A stretch of 64,000 nucleotides of DNA from JACDEA01 sp963742585 (GTDB lineage: Bacteria > Actinomycetota > Acidimicrobiia > Acidimicrobiales > JACDEA01): the NCBI GenBank assembly GCA_963742585.1, contig CAVUMI010000009.1, forward strand, positions 620,001-684,000, read 5' to 3'. The notes under the pieces are model-generated. The model was not told the origin of the DNA, made no database searches, and saw only the letters and a list, made by a program, of their open reading frames with translations. The position numbers and the translations under genes are program-made. Position 1 is the first letter of the stretch. Each line of letters starts with the position of its first letter. This document shows positions 48,973 to 57,004 of the stretch, piece after piece.

Positions 48973-50016
48973 GTGGATCCCTCCACGATCGCGGTCAGCC
49001 TCGGCCGCGGGCGGCACCTCGCCGGTGAGCCACTCAGCCCACCGGTCACCTTCGCGTCGACTTTTCGCGCGGGCGGCGATGTCGCCTACGCGCGTGACGG
49101 CAACCCGACGTGGGAGCCCTTCGAGGAGGTTCTCGGCGCGTTAGAGGGCGGCACGGCGTTGGCATTCGCATCGGGCCTGGCCGCGGTTTCGGCGATCGTC
49201 GAGACGTTGCCCGTGGGCGCAGTCGTCGTCGGGCCCGCCGACGCATACAACGGTACGCGCCGCTTGTTGAGGGACCTGGCATCGCGCCGGCGGGTCGTGC
49301 CCCGCCTGGTCGACATGTCCGATGTCGCGGCCACCACGGCGGCGTGCGACGGTGCGGCGCTCCTGTGGCTGGAGTCGCCCTCGAACCCCCTGCTCCGGGT
49401 CTCAGACCTCGCGGCCCTAATCGAGGCGGGCCACCGGGCGGGCGCGCTGGTCGCCGTCGACAACACCTTCGCCACGCCGCTCCGACAGCGGCCGCTCGAG
49501 CTTGGGGCCGATGCGGTGGTCCACAGCGCGACCAAGCTGCTGGCCGGGCACTCCGACCTCGTGATGGGCGCGGTGGTCACCGCCGATTCCGCGCTGCTCG
49601 ACGCGCTGCGAGAACGTCGCAGCCTGCACGGAGCGGTCGTTGGCCCGATGGAGGCGTTCCTCGCCGTCCGCGGGCTGCGAACGTTGCCGGTGCGGCTTGA
49701 TCGCGCCGAGGCCACCGCCGCCGGCCTGGCCGAGCGACTCCGCGATCACGCCGAGGTCGAGGTGGCGCGCTACCCGGGCTTGGGGTCAGTGGTCAGCTTC
49801 GATGTTCGCGGTGGCGCGGAGCGGGCCGAGAGGGTCTGCGAGCGGGTCGAGTTGATCGTTCCCGCCACCAGTCTCGGTGGCGTCGAGTCAACCATCGAAC
49901 GCCGCGGCAAGTGGGCTCTCGAGGAGCACCTGCCGCCCGGCCTTCTCCGGCTCAGTGTCGGCCTCGAGCATCCCGACGATCTCTGGGCCGACTTGGCCCA
50001 AGCGCTCGAGCGTTAG
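48973..50016 (+). CDS. Cys/Met metabolism PLP-dependent enzyme (cystathionine gamma-synthase/lyase type)
   Basis: 347 residues, intact. SLGRGRHLAGEPLSPPVTFASTF, YARDGNPTWEPFEEVLGALEGG, AFASGLAAVSAI, LLWLESPSNPLLRVSDL, VDNTFATPLRQRPLELGADAVVHSATKLLAGHSD (the PLP Lys is in SATK) and LLRLSVGLEHPDDL. It catalyses gamma-replacement or elimination on homoserine/cystathionine-type substrates. It is slightly short for the family. The GTG directly after the yraN stop makes them one operon. Confidence 0.9.
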   Translation: MDPSTIAVSLGRGRHLAGEPLSPPVTFASTFRAGGDVAYARDGNPTWEPFEEVLGALEGGTALAFASGLAAVSAIVETLPVGAVVVGPADAYNGTRRLLRDLASRRRVVPRLVDMSDVAATTAACDGAALLWLESPSNPLLRVSDLAALIEAGHRAGALVAVDNTFATPLRQRPLELGADAVVHSATKLLAGHSDLVMGAVVTADSALLDALRERRSLHGAVVGPMEAFLAVRGLRTLPVRLDRAEATAAGLAERLRDHAEVEVARYPGLGSVVSFDVRGGAERAERVCERVELIVPATSLGGVESTIERRGKWALEEHLPPGLLRLSVGLEHPDDLWADLAQALER

Positions 50017-50213
50017 CGACCCGGGCGCCGCCGTTCGCGAAACTCCCAGCAGGAGTGGTGCCAGTGGCGCCGCAGGTCGGGGGCCTCGAGCGGCACCACG
50101 ACGAGGTGCCCGACGCCGACGGCGATCTCCTGGTTGCAACCAGGGCAGAGGTACGCCTTGGTCGCCTGGTACGGCTGGACCCGGCGAATCTCTAACGCGG
50201 GATCAGGGCCCAC
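50013..50213 (-). CDS. Small zinc-ribbon-like protein of unknown function
   Basis: 66 residues. RVQPYQATKAYLCPGCNQEIAVG has a CxxC, and RRHWHHSCWEF adds His and Cys ligands, so a single zinc site is likely. The end is very basic (RERRRPGR). I recognise the pattern as a conserved actinobacterial hypothetical type but know no function. It overlaps the 37-residue membrane gene by 22 bases and the PLP enzyme by four; the true start may be a few codons later. Confidence 0.65.
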   Translation of the reverse strand: MGPDPALEIRRVQPYQATKAYLCPGCNQEIAVGVGHLVVVPLEAPDLRRHWHHSCWEFRERRRPGR

Positions 50214-50305
50214 AGGATGAGCCCGGTGGCGACGATGAACGCGGCGGCGACATAGACGTAGTCCGAGGTGCGCCGCTTCTGCTGCCGGAACGGGTTGAAG
50301 CCCAT
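50192..50305 (-). CDS. 37-residue single-span membrane protein
   Basis: A very short gene: MGFNPFRQQKRRTSDY followed by the hydrophobic span VYVAAAFIVATGLILWAL and IPR. A basic N-terminus plus one helix gives an N-in orientation. It is immediately upstream of, and overlaps, the small zinc protein, so both are probably expressed together. Evidence is the clean start, well-formed helix and coupling; no homologue is recalled with a known role. Confidence 0.6.
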   Translation of the reverse strand: MGFNPFRQQKRRTSDYVYVAAAFIVATGLILWALIPR

Positions 50306-50329
50306 GCCCACCAGTATCGTTCGTCGGCC

Positions 50330-51100
50330 ATGGAGACGATTACCGTCGACGACGCTGGCGGCGTCAGGACGATCACGCTGAACCGTCCCGAGAAGAAAAA
50401 CGCGATCAACGGCGTGATGTGGGACGAGCTGCTGGCCGCATTCGCCGACGCCGGTAGCGATGCGGGCACCCGGGTGGTGGTCGTCACCGGCGCGGGCGGC
50501 GCGTTCTGTTCAGGTGCCGACCTGTCCGACGGCGTCGCGGTGAGCAGCGCCGGGCTGGCCAGCATGCGGCACGTGGGGGACGTCTGCCTTGCATTGCACC
50601 GCGTGCCCAAGCCCACGATCGCGAAAGTGGGCGGTGTGGCCGCCGGTGCCGGACTCAACCTCGCGCTCGGCTGCGATCTGGTGGTCGCGTCCGATGATGC
50701 GCGGTTTTCTGAGATCTTCTCGCGCCGCGGCCTCTCGATCGATTTCGGCGGTTCATGGGTCCTGCCCCGGCTCATCGGGCTGCACAAGGCCAAGGAACTG
50801 GCGTTCTTTGCCGACGTCATCACGGCCAAGGAGGCGGCCGACTTCGGCATCGTCAATCGGGTCGTACCCGCAGCGCAACTCGATGCAGTTGTCGACGACT
50901 GGGCCGGTCGGTTGGCGGCCGGACCGCCGATCGCGCTCTCGCTGACGAAGACGCTGTTGAACAACGCGATGGCCGTGTCGATGGCCCAAGCGGTCGAGGA
51001 CGAGGCAAGGGCCCAGACGGTGAACTTCAACACCGCCGATCTCGTCGAGGCCGTCAGCGCGTTCGTGGAAAAGCGCGAACCGCGCTTTGAAGGACGTTAG
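50330..51100 (+). CDS. Enoyl-CoA hydratase/isomerase family protein
   Basis: 256 residues, crotonase fold. ITLNRPEKKNAINGVMWDEL, VVTGAGGAFCSGADLSDG (first oxyanion-hole NH), PTIAKVGGVAAGAGLNLALGCDLVVAS (second), FSEIFSRRGLSIDFGGSWVLPRLIG and ALSLTKTLLN. The Asp in LSIDFGG suggests a hydratase/isomerase rather than a dehydrogenase. Acts on acyl-CoA esters in the cytosol. Divergent from the two small minus-strand genes; converges with the carboxypeptidase gene with four shared bases. Confidence 0.92.
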   Translation: METITVDDAGGVRTITLNRPEKKNAINGVMWDELLAAFADAGSDAGTRVVVVTGAGGAFCSGADLSDGVAVSSAGLASMRHVGDVCLALHRVPKPTIAKVGGVAAGAGLNLALGCDLVVASDDARFSEIFSRRGLSIDFGGSWVLPRLIGLHKAKELAFFADVITAKEAADFGIVNRVVPAAQLDAVVDDWAGRLAAGPPIALSLTKTLLNNAMAVSMAQAVEDEARAQTVNFNTADLVEAVSAFVEKREPRFEGR

Positions 51101-52602
51101 ATCGCGGCAAGGCGCCTTCGGAACGCCGCGGCCGATAGCCCGGCTGCGGCGATGGCGACTAGCACACCACCCCGACCAGCGCGCCCCGTAGGTGGCAGTT
51201 CCGGCCGGTTCGCGTCGCTGACCGAGGCTGCTGTGACCGACGGGCACACGTCGAGGGGCGTGGCTTCGATCGCGTGGCGTGCGCCGCGGCCATCGAGCAG
51301 GAGCGGGATCAGCGGTTCGGCTTCCTGGCCCATGTCGACGATCGTCCGGGCGTCATCGCGCCGGGTCCGTACGCCGTGGGTATCGAGGGCGACGGCGACC
51401 GCCTGGCGTTGCTGCTCGGTCAATGCGTAGCCACACGGCGGGGGGTCGGCCACCACGGTTGCCGTCGCGCTCCCGCTTCCGGTGAGAGTTCGGTCCTCGT
51501 CCTGACCGTTGAAAAACACGGGAGCCGAACGGGCTGCGCCTTCGGCGGCTTTGCGGGCCCGGGCGCCGGTCGTCACCGACACCACTCGGGCCACGTTGGC
51601 GCGGGCGAAGGCGAGCGTGCAGGCGATGACCGCGTGATGCGACTGCACGCGCCGGCGCTGCAGAGCAGCGTTGTCGACCAGTTCCGGCGGTCGCATGGGG
51701 TTGGGTGTGGTCGCGCTCTCGGCGAGGATGCCGAGGGCGTGCCGCAGCCCGGCGGTATTGCGAGAGATGCCGTCGTCGCCGTCGCCCGCGGTCTGCTGAA
51801 GGTCGAGGTCACCCGCGGCTGCGAGGCCGTACTCGTCGCTGGTGAAGCCCGCGCCGGATAGGCACGGCCGGAGGTGATCGAGGGCGAAGCCGCGCGCCAG
51901 GTCGTGCACGGCTTGGTCGACGTTGAGGTTGCGGGGCCAGAGGTACAACACGTCGTCGTCGTAAAGTGCCGGCGTCGATGGCCCGTACTCGTGGTGATCG
52001 ATGTTGAGCGCGGGGCGCCAGTCGCGCACCACTCGCTCGACCGCGCGCGCTTCGGGCGTGGTGACGTTGAGGTGATCGCGGTTGATGTCGACACCGTTCG
52101 CGTTCTCGCGCACGTTGTCGGCGCGGCCATCGGGGTTCACGGTCGGCACGAACAACAACACCGTGTCGCGTAACTGGCGTACCAGGGCAGGGTCGGTAGT
52201 GGCGGCCAGCCCGCCTATCCATTGCAAGCAGGCCTCGCGTCCGGCCGGCTCATTGCCGTGCTGCGTGCAGATGTGGAGTTCGGTCAGCCGCCCTGACGGT
52301 GCAGTTGGCGCGGGATCACCGATGCGAACGAGGTGCAGAGGTCGCCCACCCACGGAGCGCCCGATGACATCGACGGCGACGCGCGGCGACGCCGCGTCGA
52401 CCGCGGCCAGGAACGCCACCTCTTCCTCGTGTGTCGTCCACCGCGCGCCGTTGGCGACGTCGAAACCAGTCTGTGGAACGTCGGCCGCGGCCGACGGACC
52501 GGCATTCACCGCCGCCATCGCGACGATGCCGAACAGCGCGACGAGCGCCCACCGCTTCTCCGACCCCACGCGCCCAGTATCACCCGCCGTTGGCGCGCGC
52601 AC
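51097..52602 (-). CDS. M14 zinc carboxypeptidase with C-terminal LPPTG sortase-type anchor
   Basis: Signal peptide (WALVALFGIVAMAAVNAGPSAAA), then the M14 zinc site HGNEPAGREACLQW (HxxE) and the third ligand in NIDHHEYGP; FVPTVNPDGRADNVREN and DINRDHLNV are further M14 blocks. The C-terminus has LPPTGRAGRG, a hydrophobic helix VLVAIAAAGLSAAA and FRRRLAAI, i.e. an LPxTG-type sorting signal. The enzyme should be exported and covalently attached to the wall, cutting peptides or peptidoglycan stems. No sortase gene is in the window. The start may be the GTG near 52566, closer to the signal peptide. Confidence 0.85.
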   Translation of the reverse strand: MRAPTAGDTGRVGSEKRWALVALFGIVAMAAVNAGPSAAADVPQTGFDVANGARWTTHEEEVAFLAAVDAASPRVAVDVIGRSVGGRPLHLVRIGDPAPTAPSGRLTELHICTQHGNEPAGREACLQWIGGLAATTDPALVRQLRDTVLLFVPTVNPDGRADNVRENANGVDINRDHLNVTTPEARAVERVVRDWRPALNIDHHEYGPSTPALYDDDVLYLWPRNLNVDQAVHDLARGFALDHLRPCLSGAGFTSDEYGLAAAGDLDLQQTAGDGDDGISRNTAGLRHALGILAESATTPNPMRPPELVDNAALQRRRVQSHHAVIACTLAFARANVARVVSVTTGARARKAAEGAARSAPVFFNGQDEDRTLTGSGSATATVVADPPPCGYALTEQQRQAVAVALDTHGVRTRRDDARTIVDMGQEAEPLIPLLLDGRGARHAIEATPLDVCPSVTAASVSDANRPELPPTGRAGRGGVLVAIAAAGLSAAAFRRRLAAI

Positions 52603-52662
52603 CCTCCCGGTACTCTCGCGGTAGCGCTTCCCTCGACAGTGACTCGTCCTGTAGGGAGCTCC

Positions 52663-54168
52663 GTGATCGCAACTATTCCATCAGCAACGCTGCTCGGTGT
52701 CGAGGGTCGTCCGGTCGACGTTGAAGTCCATGTGTCTGACGGGTTGCCGGGCTTCACGATCGTCGGCCTACCTGACGCCGCGTGTCGCGAATCGCGTGAT
52801 CGCGTCCGCGCCGCGCTGCTATCGAGCAGGATCAAGTGGCCGCTGCGAAAGGTCACGGTCAACCTGGCGCCGTCCGGTGTGCGCAAGGGCGGTGCCGGTC
52901 TCGATCTGGCGATTGCCGTCGCGCTGCTCGTCGCCGCCGAGCAGCTACCCCCCGAAGCCGTGGCCAACTGCGCGTTCATCGGCGAGCTCGGACTCGATGG
53001 CTCTATCCGGCGAGTGAGCGGCATGGTTCCGCTCGTCGACGCTCTCGCAGCCAAGACGGTTGTCGTCCCCCGGCCGTCCATTGCCGAGGCGGCGTTGGTC
53101 GGTCGTCACAACGTGCAGGGCATGGCCACGTTGCGCGAGTTGGTGGACGTCCTGGTCGGGCTTGAACCGTGGCCCGATGCACCTCCTGACACGTCCGATC
53201 CGCCGTCGTACACGGGGCCGGACCTGGCCGCAGTTCGGGGCCAGCACGTCGGCCGTTGGGCGCTCGAGGTGGCCGCGGCGGGCGGTCACCACCTGCTGCT
53301 GATCGGCCCGCCTGGCTCCGGCAAGACCATGCTCGCCACCCGCCTGCCGGGCATCTTGCCGCCGCTCGACGCGGCGCAGGCGCTCGAGACAACCCGCGTT
53401 CACTCTGCAGCCGGCGTCGAGGTCGAGGGTCTCGTCGCACGCGCGCCGTTCCGCGCCCCGCACCACGGCGCGTCCGACGTATCGCTCATCGGCGGCGGTA
53501 ACGCGGCGATGCGCCCGGGCGAGATCTCCTTGGCACACAACGGCGTGCTGTTCATGGACGAGATGGGCGAGTTCGCCCGCCACGTCCTCGACGGGCTACG
53601 GCAGCCGCTGGAGGAAGGGATCGTTCGAGTGGCTCGGGCGAAGGCGTCTATCGCCTACCCGGCCCGGTTCCTGCTGGTGGGCGCCATGAATCCCTGCCCC
53701 TGCGGCGACGCCGCCGGGCCGGGTGGGTGCTACTGCGGACCGGCCGAGCGCCTTCGCTACACGCGGCGACTTTCCGGCCCACTGCTGGACCGGTTCGATT
53801 TGCGAGTGTTGGTCAGCCGTCCCGCGGTAACCGACCTTCTCGGCGGACCGCCTGGAGAGTCGAGCGCGACAGTGGCTGAGCGGGTCGCCGCGGCGCGCGC
53901 CCTCGCCCGCGAACGGGGCGTATCGACGAACGCGGCATTGACGGGCGCGCAGCTCGATGAGGTGGCGCCGCTCACCGCCGCCGCGGCTCGGATCCTCGAA
54001 CACAAACTGCGGACCAGCGCGCTCAGCGCCCGCGGGCTCGATCGGGTGCGTCGCGTCGCTCGCACATTGGCCGACCTCGACGGCGCACCGGATGCGGTCG
54101 ACGAACAGCACGTGTGCGCCGCGCTCGAGCTGCGCGCTGCCCTTCCCCGCGCCGAAGGGTTGGCATGA
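52663..54168 (+). CDS. comM: ComM/YifB family Mg-chelatase-like AAA+ ATPase
   Basis: About 501 residues. Lon-like N-terminal domain: VDVEVHVSDGLPGFTIVGLPDAACRESRDRV (short overlap segments), VNLAPSGVRKGGAGLDLAIA. AAA+ core: GPPGSGKTMLATRLPGILPPL (Walker A), FRAPHHGASDVSLIGGG, VLFMDEMGEFARHVLDGLRQP (Walker B), MNPCPCGD with GPGGCYCG zinc Cys, and LLDRFDLRVLV. ComM is a branch-migrating helicase used in natural transformation. GTG 52663 starts the conserved IATIPSATLLGVEG. dprA follows with overlap. Confidence 0.93.
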   Translation: MIATIPSATLLGVEGRPVDVEVHVSDGLPGFTIVGLPDAACRESRDRVRAALLSSRIKWPLRKVTVNLAPSGVRKGGAGLDLAIAVALLVAAEQLPPEAVANCAFIGELGLDGSIRRVSGMVPLVDALAAKTVVVPRPSIAEAALVGRHNVQGMATLRELVDVLVGLEPWPDAPPDTSDPPSYTGPDLAAVRGQHVGRWALEVAAAGGHHLLLIGPPGSGKTMLATRLPGILPPLDAAQALETTRVHSAAGVEVEGLVARAPFRAPHHGASDVSLIGGGNAAMRPGEISLAHNGVLFMDEMGEFARHVLDGLRQPLEEGIVRVARAKASIAYPARFLLVGAMNPCPCGDAAGPGGCYCGPAERLRYTRRLSGPLLDRFDLRVLVSRPAVTDLLGGPPGESSATVAERVAAARALARERGVSTNAALTGAQLDEVAPLTAAAARILEHKLRTSALSARGLDRVRRVARTLADLDGAPDAVDEQHVCAALELRAALPRAEGLA

Positions 54169-55031
54169 ATCGCGTCGCGCTCGGCGAGCCCGACTACCCA
54201 GCCCTGCTGGTCGACGATCATCAGGCCCCCGGGATTCTCTTCTGGCGCGGCGACCTCGCCGCCCTCCAGCGGCCTCGTGTTGCCATCATCGGTACGCGCC
54301 GGTGCACGCACTATGGCCGCCAGATCGCGACCCAGCTCGGCCGCGAACTGGCCGAGGCCGGTGTGGCGGTTGTATCCGGACTCGCGCTCGGGATCGACGG
54401 CGCCGCGCACATGGGCGCGCTGTCGGCCGGCGGCGCACCGGTCATCGGCGTGGTGGGCAGCGGTCTTGATGTCGTATACCCACGGCGCCACGCCCGGCTG
54501 TGGGCTGAGGTGGGCGAACGCGGCCTGCTGCTGAGCGAAGCGCCTCCGGGCGCCGCGCCCGAACAATGGCGCTTTCCGGCGCGCAACCGCATCATTGCCG
54601 CACTGGCGGACGCGGTGGTTGTGGTGGAGAGCCACATCGCCGGCGGTTCCAACCACACGGTGGCCGCGGCCATCGACCGCAGTGTCCCCGTGCTCGCCGT
54701 CCCCGGTCCCATCACCAGCTCGGCCTCGGCGGGCACCAACCGCCTGCTCGCCGAGGGCTGCTCGCCGGTCACCGAGGTCGACGACGTTCTGGTCACCCTC
54801 GGACTGAACCCGCGCGGCCCCCGGAAAACGCGCGACCGCCGCCGTTCGCCAGGGCCTACCGAATCGGCGGTACTCGTTGCCGTCGGTTGGTCGCCCACGA
54901 ACCTCGAAGGCCTCACCATCCGGTCCGGGCTGGCGCCCGCGGAAGTCGCGGTGGCGCTGACCCACCTCGAAGCCGACGGTTGGGTCCGCTCCGTCGACGG
55001 TTGGTGGGAACGCCTCGCCCCGCCCGCATGA
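54165..55031 (+). CDS. dprA: DNA-processing protein DprA
   Basis: 288 residues. LLVDDHQAPGILFWRGDLAAL, VAIIGTRRCTHYGRQIATQLGREL, VVSGLALGIDGAAHMGAL, VVGSGLDVVYPRRHARL, FPARNRIIAALADAVVVVES and AGTNRLLAEGCSPVTEVDDVL are the Rossmann-like DprA blocks. A C-terminal winged-helix-like part (SAVLVAVGWSPTNLEGL) is present. DprA loads RecA on incoming single-stranded DNA. It is coupled to comM (overlap) and to the next gene (ATGA). Confidence 0.95.
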   Translation: MNRVALGEPDYPALLVDDHQAPGILFWRGDLAALQRPRVAIIGTRRCTHYGRQIATQLGRELAEAGVAVVSGLALGIDGAAHMGALSAGGAPVIGVVGSGLDVVYPRRHARLWAEVGERGLLLSEAPPGAAPEQWRFPARNRIIAALADAVVVVESHIAGGSNHTVAAAIDRSVPVLAVPGPITSSASAGTNRLLAEGCSPVTEVDDVLVTLGLNPRGPRKTRDRRRSPGPTESAVLVAVGWSPTNLEGLTIRSGLAPAEVAVALTHLEADGWVRSVDGWWERLAPPA

Positions 55032-55901
55032 TTCGGCGGATGTACACCCTCGACGTCTTCCGTAAGCGCGGGCTTACGCGGGGAGCGATTCGATGGGGCG
55101 AGCGGGCCGGGCAGTGGCGAAAGATCGGCAATGGCGTCTACGGCGACGGCCCAGACGAACCAACTTCGTTCGATCAGGCGATCGCAGCGCTGGTTGTCAC
55201 GGGCGCGATCCGCGAGTGGTGCGCTCGCTGGCGTTCTTCTCGAGTTAGACGCGGTGGTGTTCGTTGGACCGGACTTCACGGTCCGAGACGGCGCGAGCTC
55301 GCGGCGCCAAGGAGCGCGGCGGCGGCGCGTGCTGCCCGAGCGCGTAGTCGAGGTCCACGGACTTCGCTGCGTCGATGGGCTGCAGGCGCTGATCGACCTT
55401 GCCGCCGAGTTGGATGACCTCCGATGGGAGCAGGCGCTCGAGTCGGCATTGCGCAAGCACCTCACAACGACAACCGATGTCACGAGCGCGGCGTCCGGCT
55501 CCCAGGCGGGAGCTGCACGTGTGCGCCGGGTGCTCGCGTTGCGGCCGCCGGATGCCCCGGCCACCGAGAGCCTCCTTGAGACGCTCATGGTGCAGCTCGC
55601 TCGAACTATCCCCGGTCTCCCCGACCCGGTGCGGCAGTACGTCGTCTATGACTCCGACGGCAACTTCGTTGCGCGCGTCGACTTGGCTTGGCCAGAGCTC
55701 GGTCTGTTCATCGAACTCGACGGACAGCAGCACAAGGGCCAACCGGTGTACGACGCCCGGAGGGAGACCGCAGTCGTCGCTGCGACCGGTTGGTTGTGTG
55801 GACGGTTCACATGGCGTGAGGTCGTGTATCTCCAGCGGACAACCGCTCGGCGCCTAGCCTCGATCGCCGATCAGGCGCGGCGGCGGCCGGTGTCGGCGTG
55901 A
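55028..55901 (+). CDS. AbiEi-antitoxin-like / DUF559 nuclease-fold protein, one frameshift
   Basis: The first part (RRMYTLDVFRKRGLTRGAIRWGERAGQWRKI, then GVYGDGPDE) is the winged-helix start found in AbiEi-type antitoxins. The C-terminal part, LGLFIELDGQQHKGQPVYDARRETAVV followed by RFTWREVVY, is the DUF559/VSR-type nuclease pattern (ELDG, Q-H, DxxR). An extra base near 55215 separates the two; length 874 is 3n+1. No AbiEii toxin is next to it, so this is a solitary member. Lies between dprA and xer. Function unknown. Confidence 0.72.
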
Positions 55902-55911
55902 CGCCGATCGA

Positions 55912-55973
55912 TTGCACACTCTTGGCTGCGAAAACGGCCTCACTAGGTCAAATTCGTAGCCAAAAGTGTGCAA
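55912..55973. repeat. 21-base imperfect inverted repeat, 20-base loop
   Basis: 55912-55932 (TTGCACACTCTTGGCTGCGAA) pairs with 55953-55973 with two mismatches. No T-run follows on either strand, so it is not a classical terminator. It lies just downstream of the nuclease-fold gene and 53 bases before the recombinase gene. It could be a structured RNA end, a protein-binding palindrome or a dispersed repeat. Confidence 0.8.
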
Positions 55974-56026
55974 CCGATGGCTCGGGCATCCGATCGATAT
56001 GTGCCGCCTCTCGGTAGCGTTGATGT

Positions 56027-56920
56027 GTGGTCGGCGACGAAGCGTGGCGCGTGAGTGCGTTCTTGGCTTCGCTTACCGCGGTAAGCGAAGCGACGGTTGT
56101 CGCGTACCGACGCGATGTCGTGGACTTCGTTGAGTGGGCGACACGCGGCGGCGCCGGCGGACCGGAAACCGCCGACCGGCTCCTCCTCCGTCGCTACATG
56201 GCCTTTCTCACCACGCGGCGGTATGCGCGGCGCACGATCGCCCGTAAGGCCGCCTCCTTGCGTCGCTACTTCGGGTGGCTCCATCGCACCGGGGCGATTG
56301 GAAGCAACCCGTCGACGCGGCTCGCCGCCCCCAGCGGCGACGCTCGGCTGCCGCATGTGCTCAGTCGCTCGGAGGTAGGCGTGCTGCTCGACGAGCCACC
56401 CGCACGGATCGACGACGATCCGATGCCGGTGCGGCTGCGCGACGACGCCGTTCTCGAGTTGCTCTACGGCAGCGGGTTGCGGGTCTCCGAGGTGTGCGGC
56501 TTGGATCGCTCCGCGCTCGACGTCGACGAAGGTGTCGTCGCGGTCTGGGGTAAAGGCAACAAGGAGCGTCAGGTCCCGATGAGCGACCCGGCCCGCGAAG
56601 CAGTGCGGGGCTGGCTGGCCAACGGGCGCGCTGCGATGGTCACCGACGCCACGCCGGCGGAGGCGGCGTTCCTGAACCGGCGTGGTCGACGGCTGACTCC
56701 TCGCGACGTTCGCCGGGTGCTCGACCACCGCGCCGCGCAGCCGACGCATCCACACGCTTTGCGCCACAGCTTCGCCACCCACCTCCTCGATGGAGGTGCT
56801 GACCTCCGCGTGGTTCAGGAGCTGCTGGGACACGCCAGCCTGCAGACCACCCAGGTGTACACACACGTGAGCAAGGAACGGCTCGTTACCGTCTACGACG
56901 AGACCCATCCCCGCGCCTGA
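56027..56920 (+). CDS. Site-specific tyrosine recombinase XerC/XerD type
   Basis: 297 residues, intact. An N-terminal SAM-like domain (WRVSAFLASLTAVSEATVVAYRRDV) and a catalytic domain with R in YGSGLRVSEVCGL, K in VWGKGNKERQVPM, HxxR in HALRHSFATHLL, H in ELLGHASLQTT and Tyr in VYTHVSKER. This resolves chromosome dimers at dif with FtsK. Placement between dprA and the M23-rpsB genes is the usual place of xerC in actinobacteria. GTG 56027 is a good start. This is the host recombinase, distinct from the element integrase. Confidence 0.93.
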   Translation: MVGDEAWRVSAFLASLTAVSEATVVAYRRDVVDFVEWATRGGAGGPETADRLLLRRYMAFLTTRRYARRTIARKAASLRRYFGWLHRTGAIGSNPSTRLAAPSGDARLPHVLSRSEVGVLLDEPPARIDDDPMPVRLRDDAVLELLYGSGLRVSEVCGLDRSALDVDEGVVAVWGKGNKERQVPMSDPAREAVRGWLANGRAAMVTDATPAEAAFLNRRGRRLTPRDVRRVLDHRAAQPTHPHALRHSFATHLLDGGADLRVVQELLGHASLQTTQVYTHVSKERLVTVYDETHPRA

Positions 56921-57004
56921 CCCTTTCGGCGCCCGGCGACCGCCGGTACCCTACGGACAGCGCTTCCCCGCAGCCATCTCACTGATCTGTCGGGGGTTCA
57001 TCCC

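Noticed and set aside
51152..51861. Plus-strand frames inside the carboxypeptidase gene
   Set aside because: They are shadows of a high-GC gene on the other strand without motifs or start signals.
56027..56920. Xer-type recombinase as part of a second mobile element
   Set aside because: It has XerC/D-type motifs and sits in the conserved dprA-xer-rpsB order; no att repeats were seen around it.
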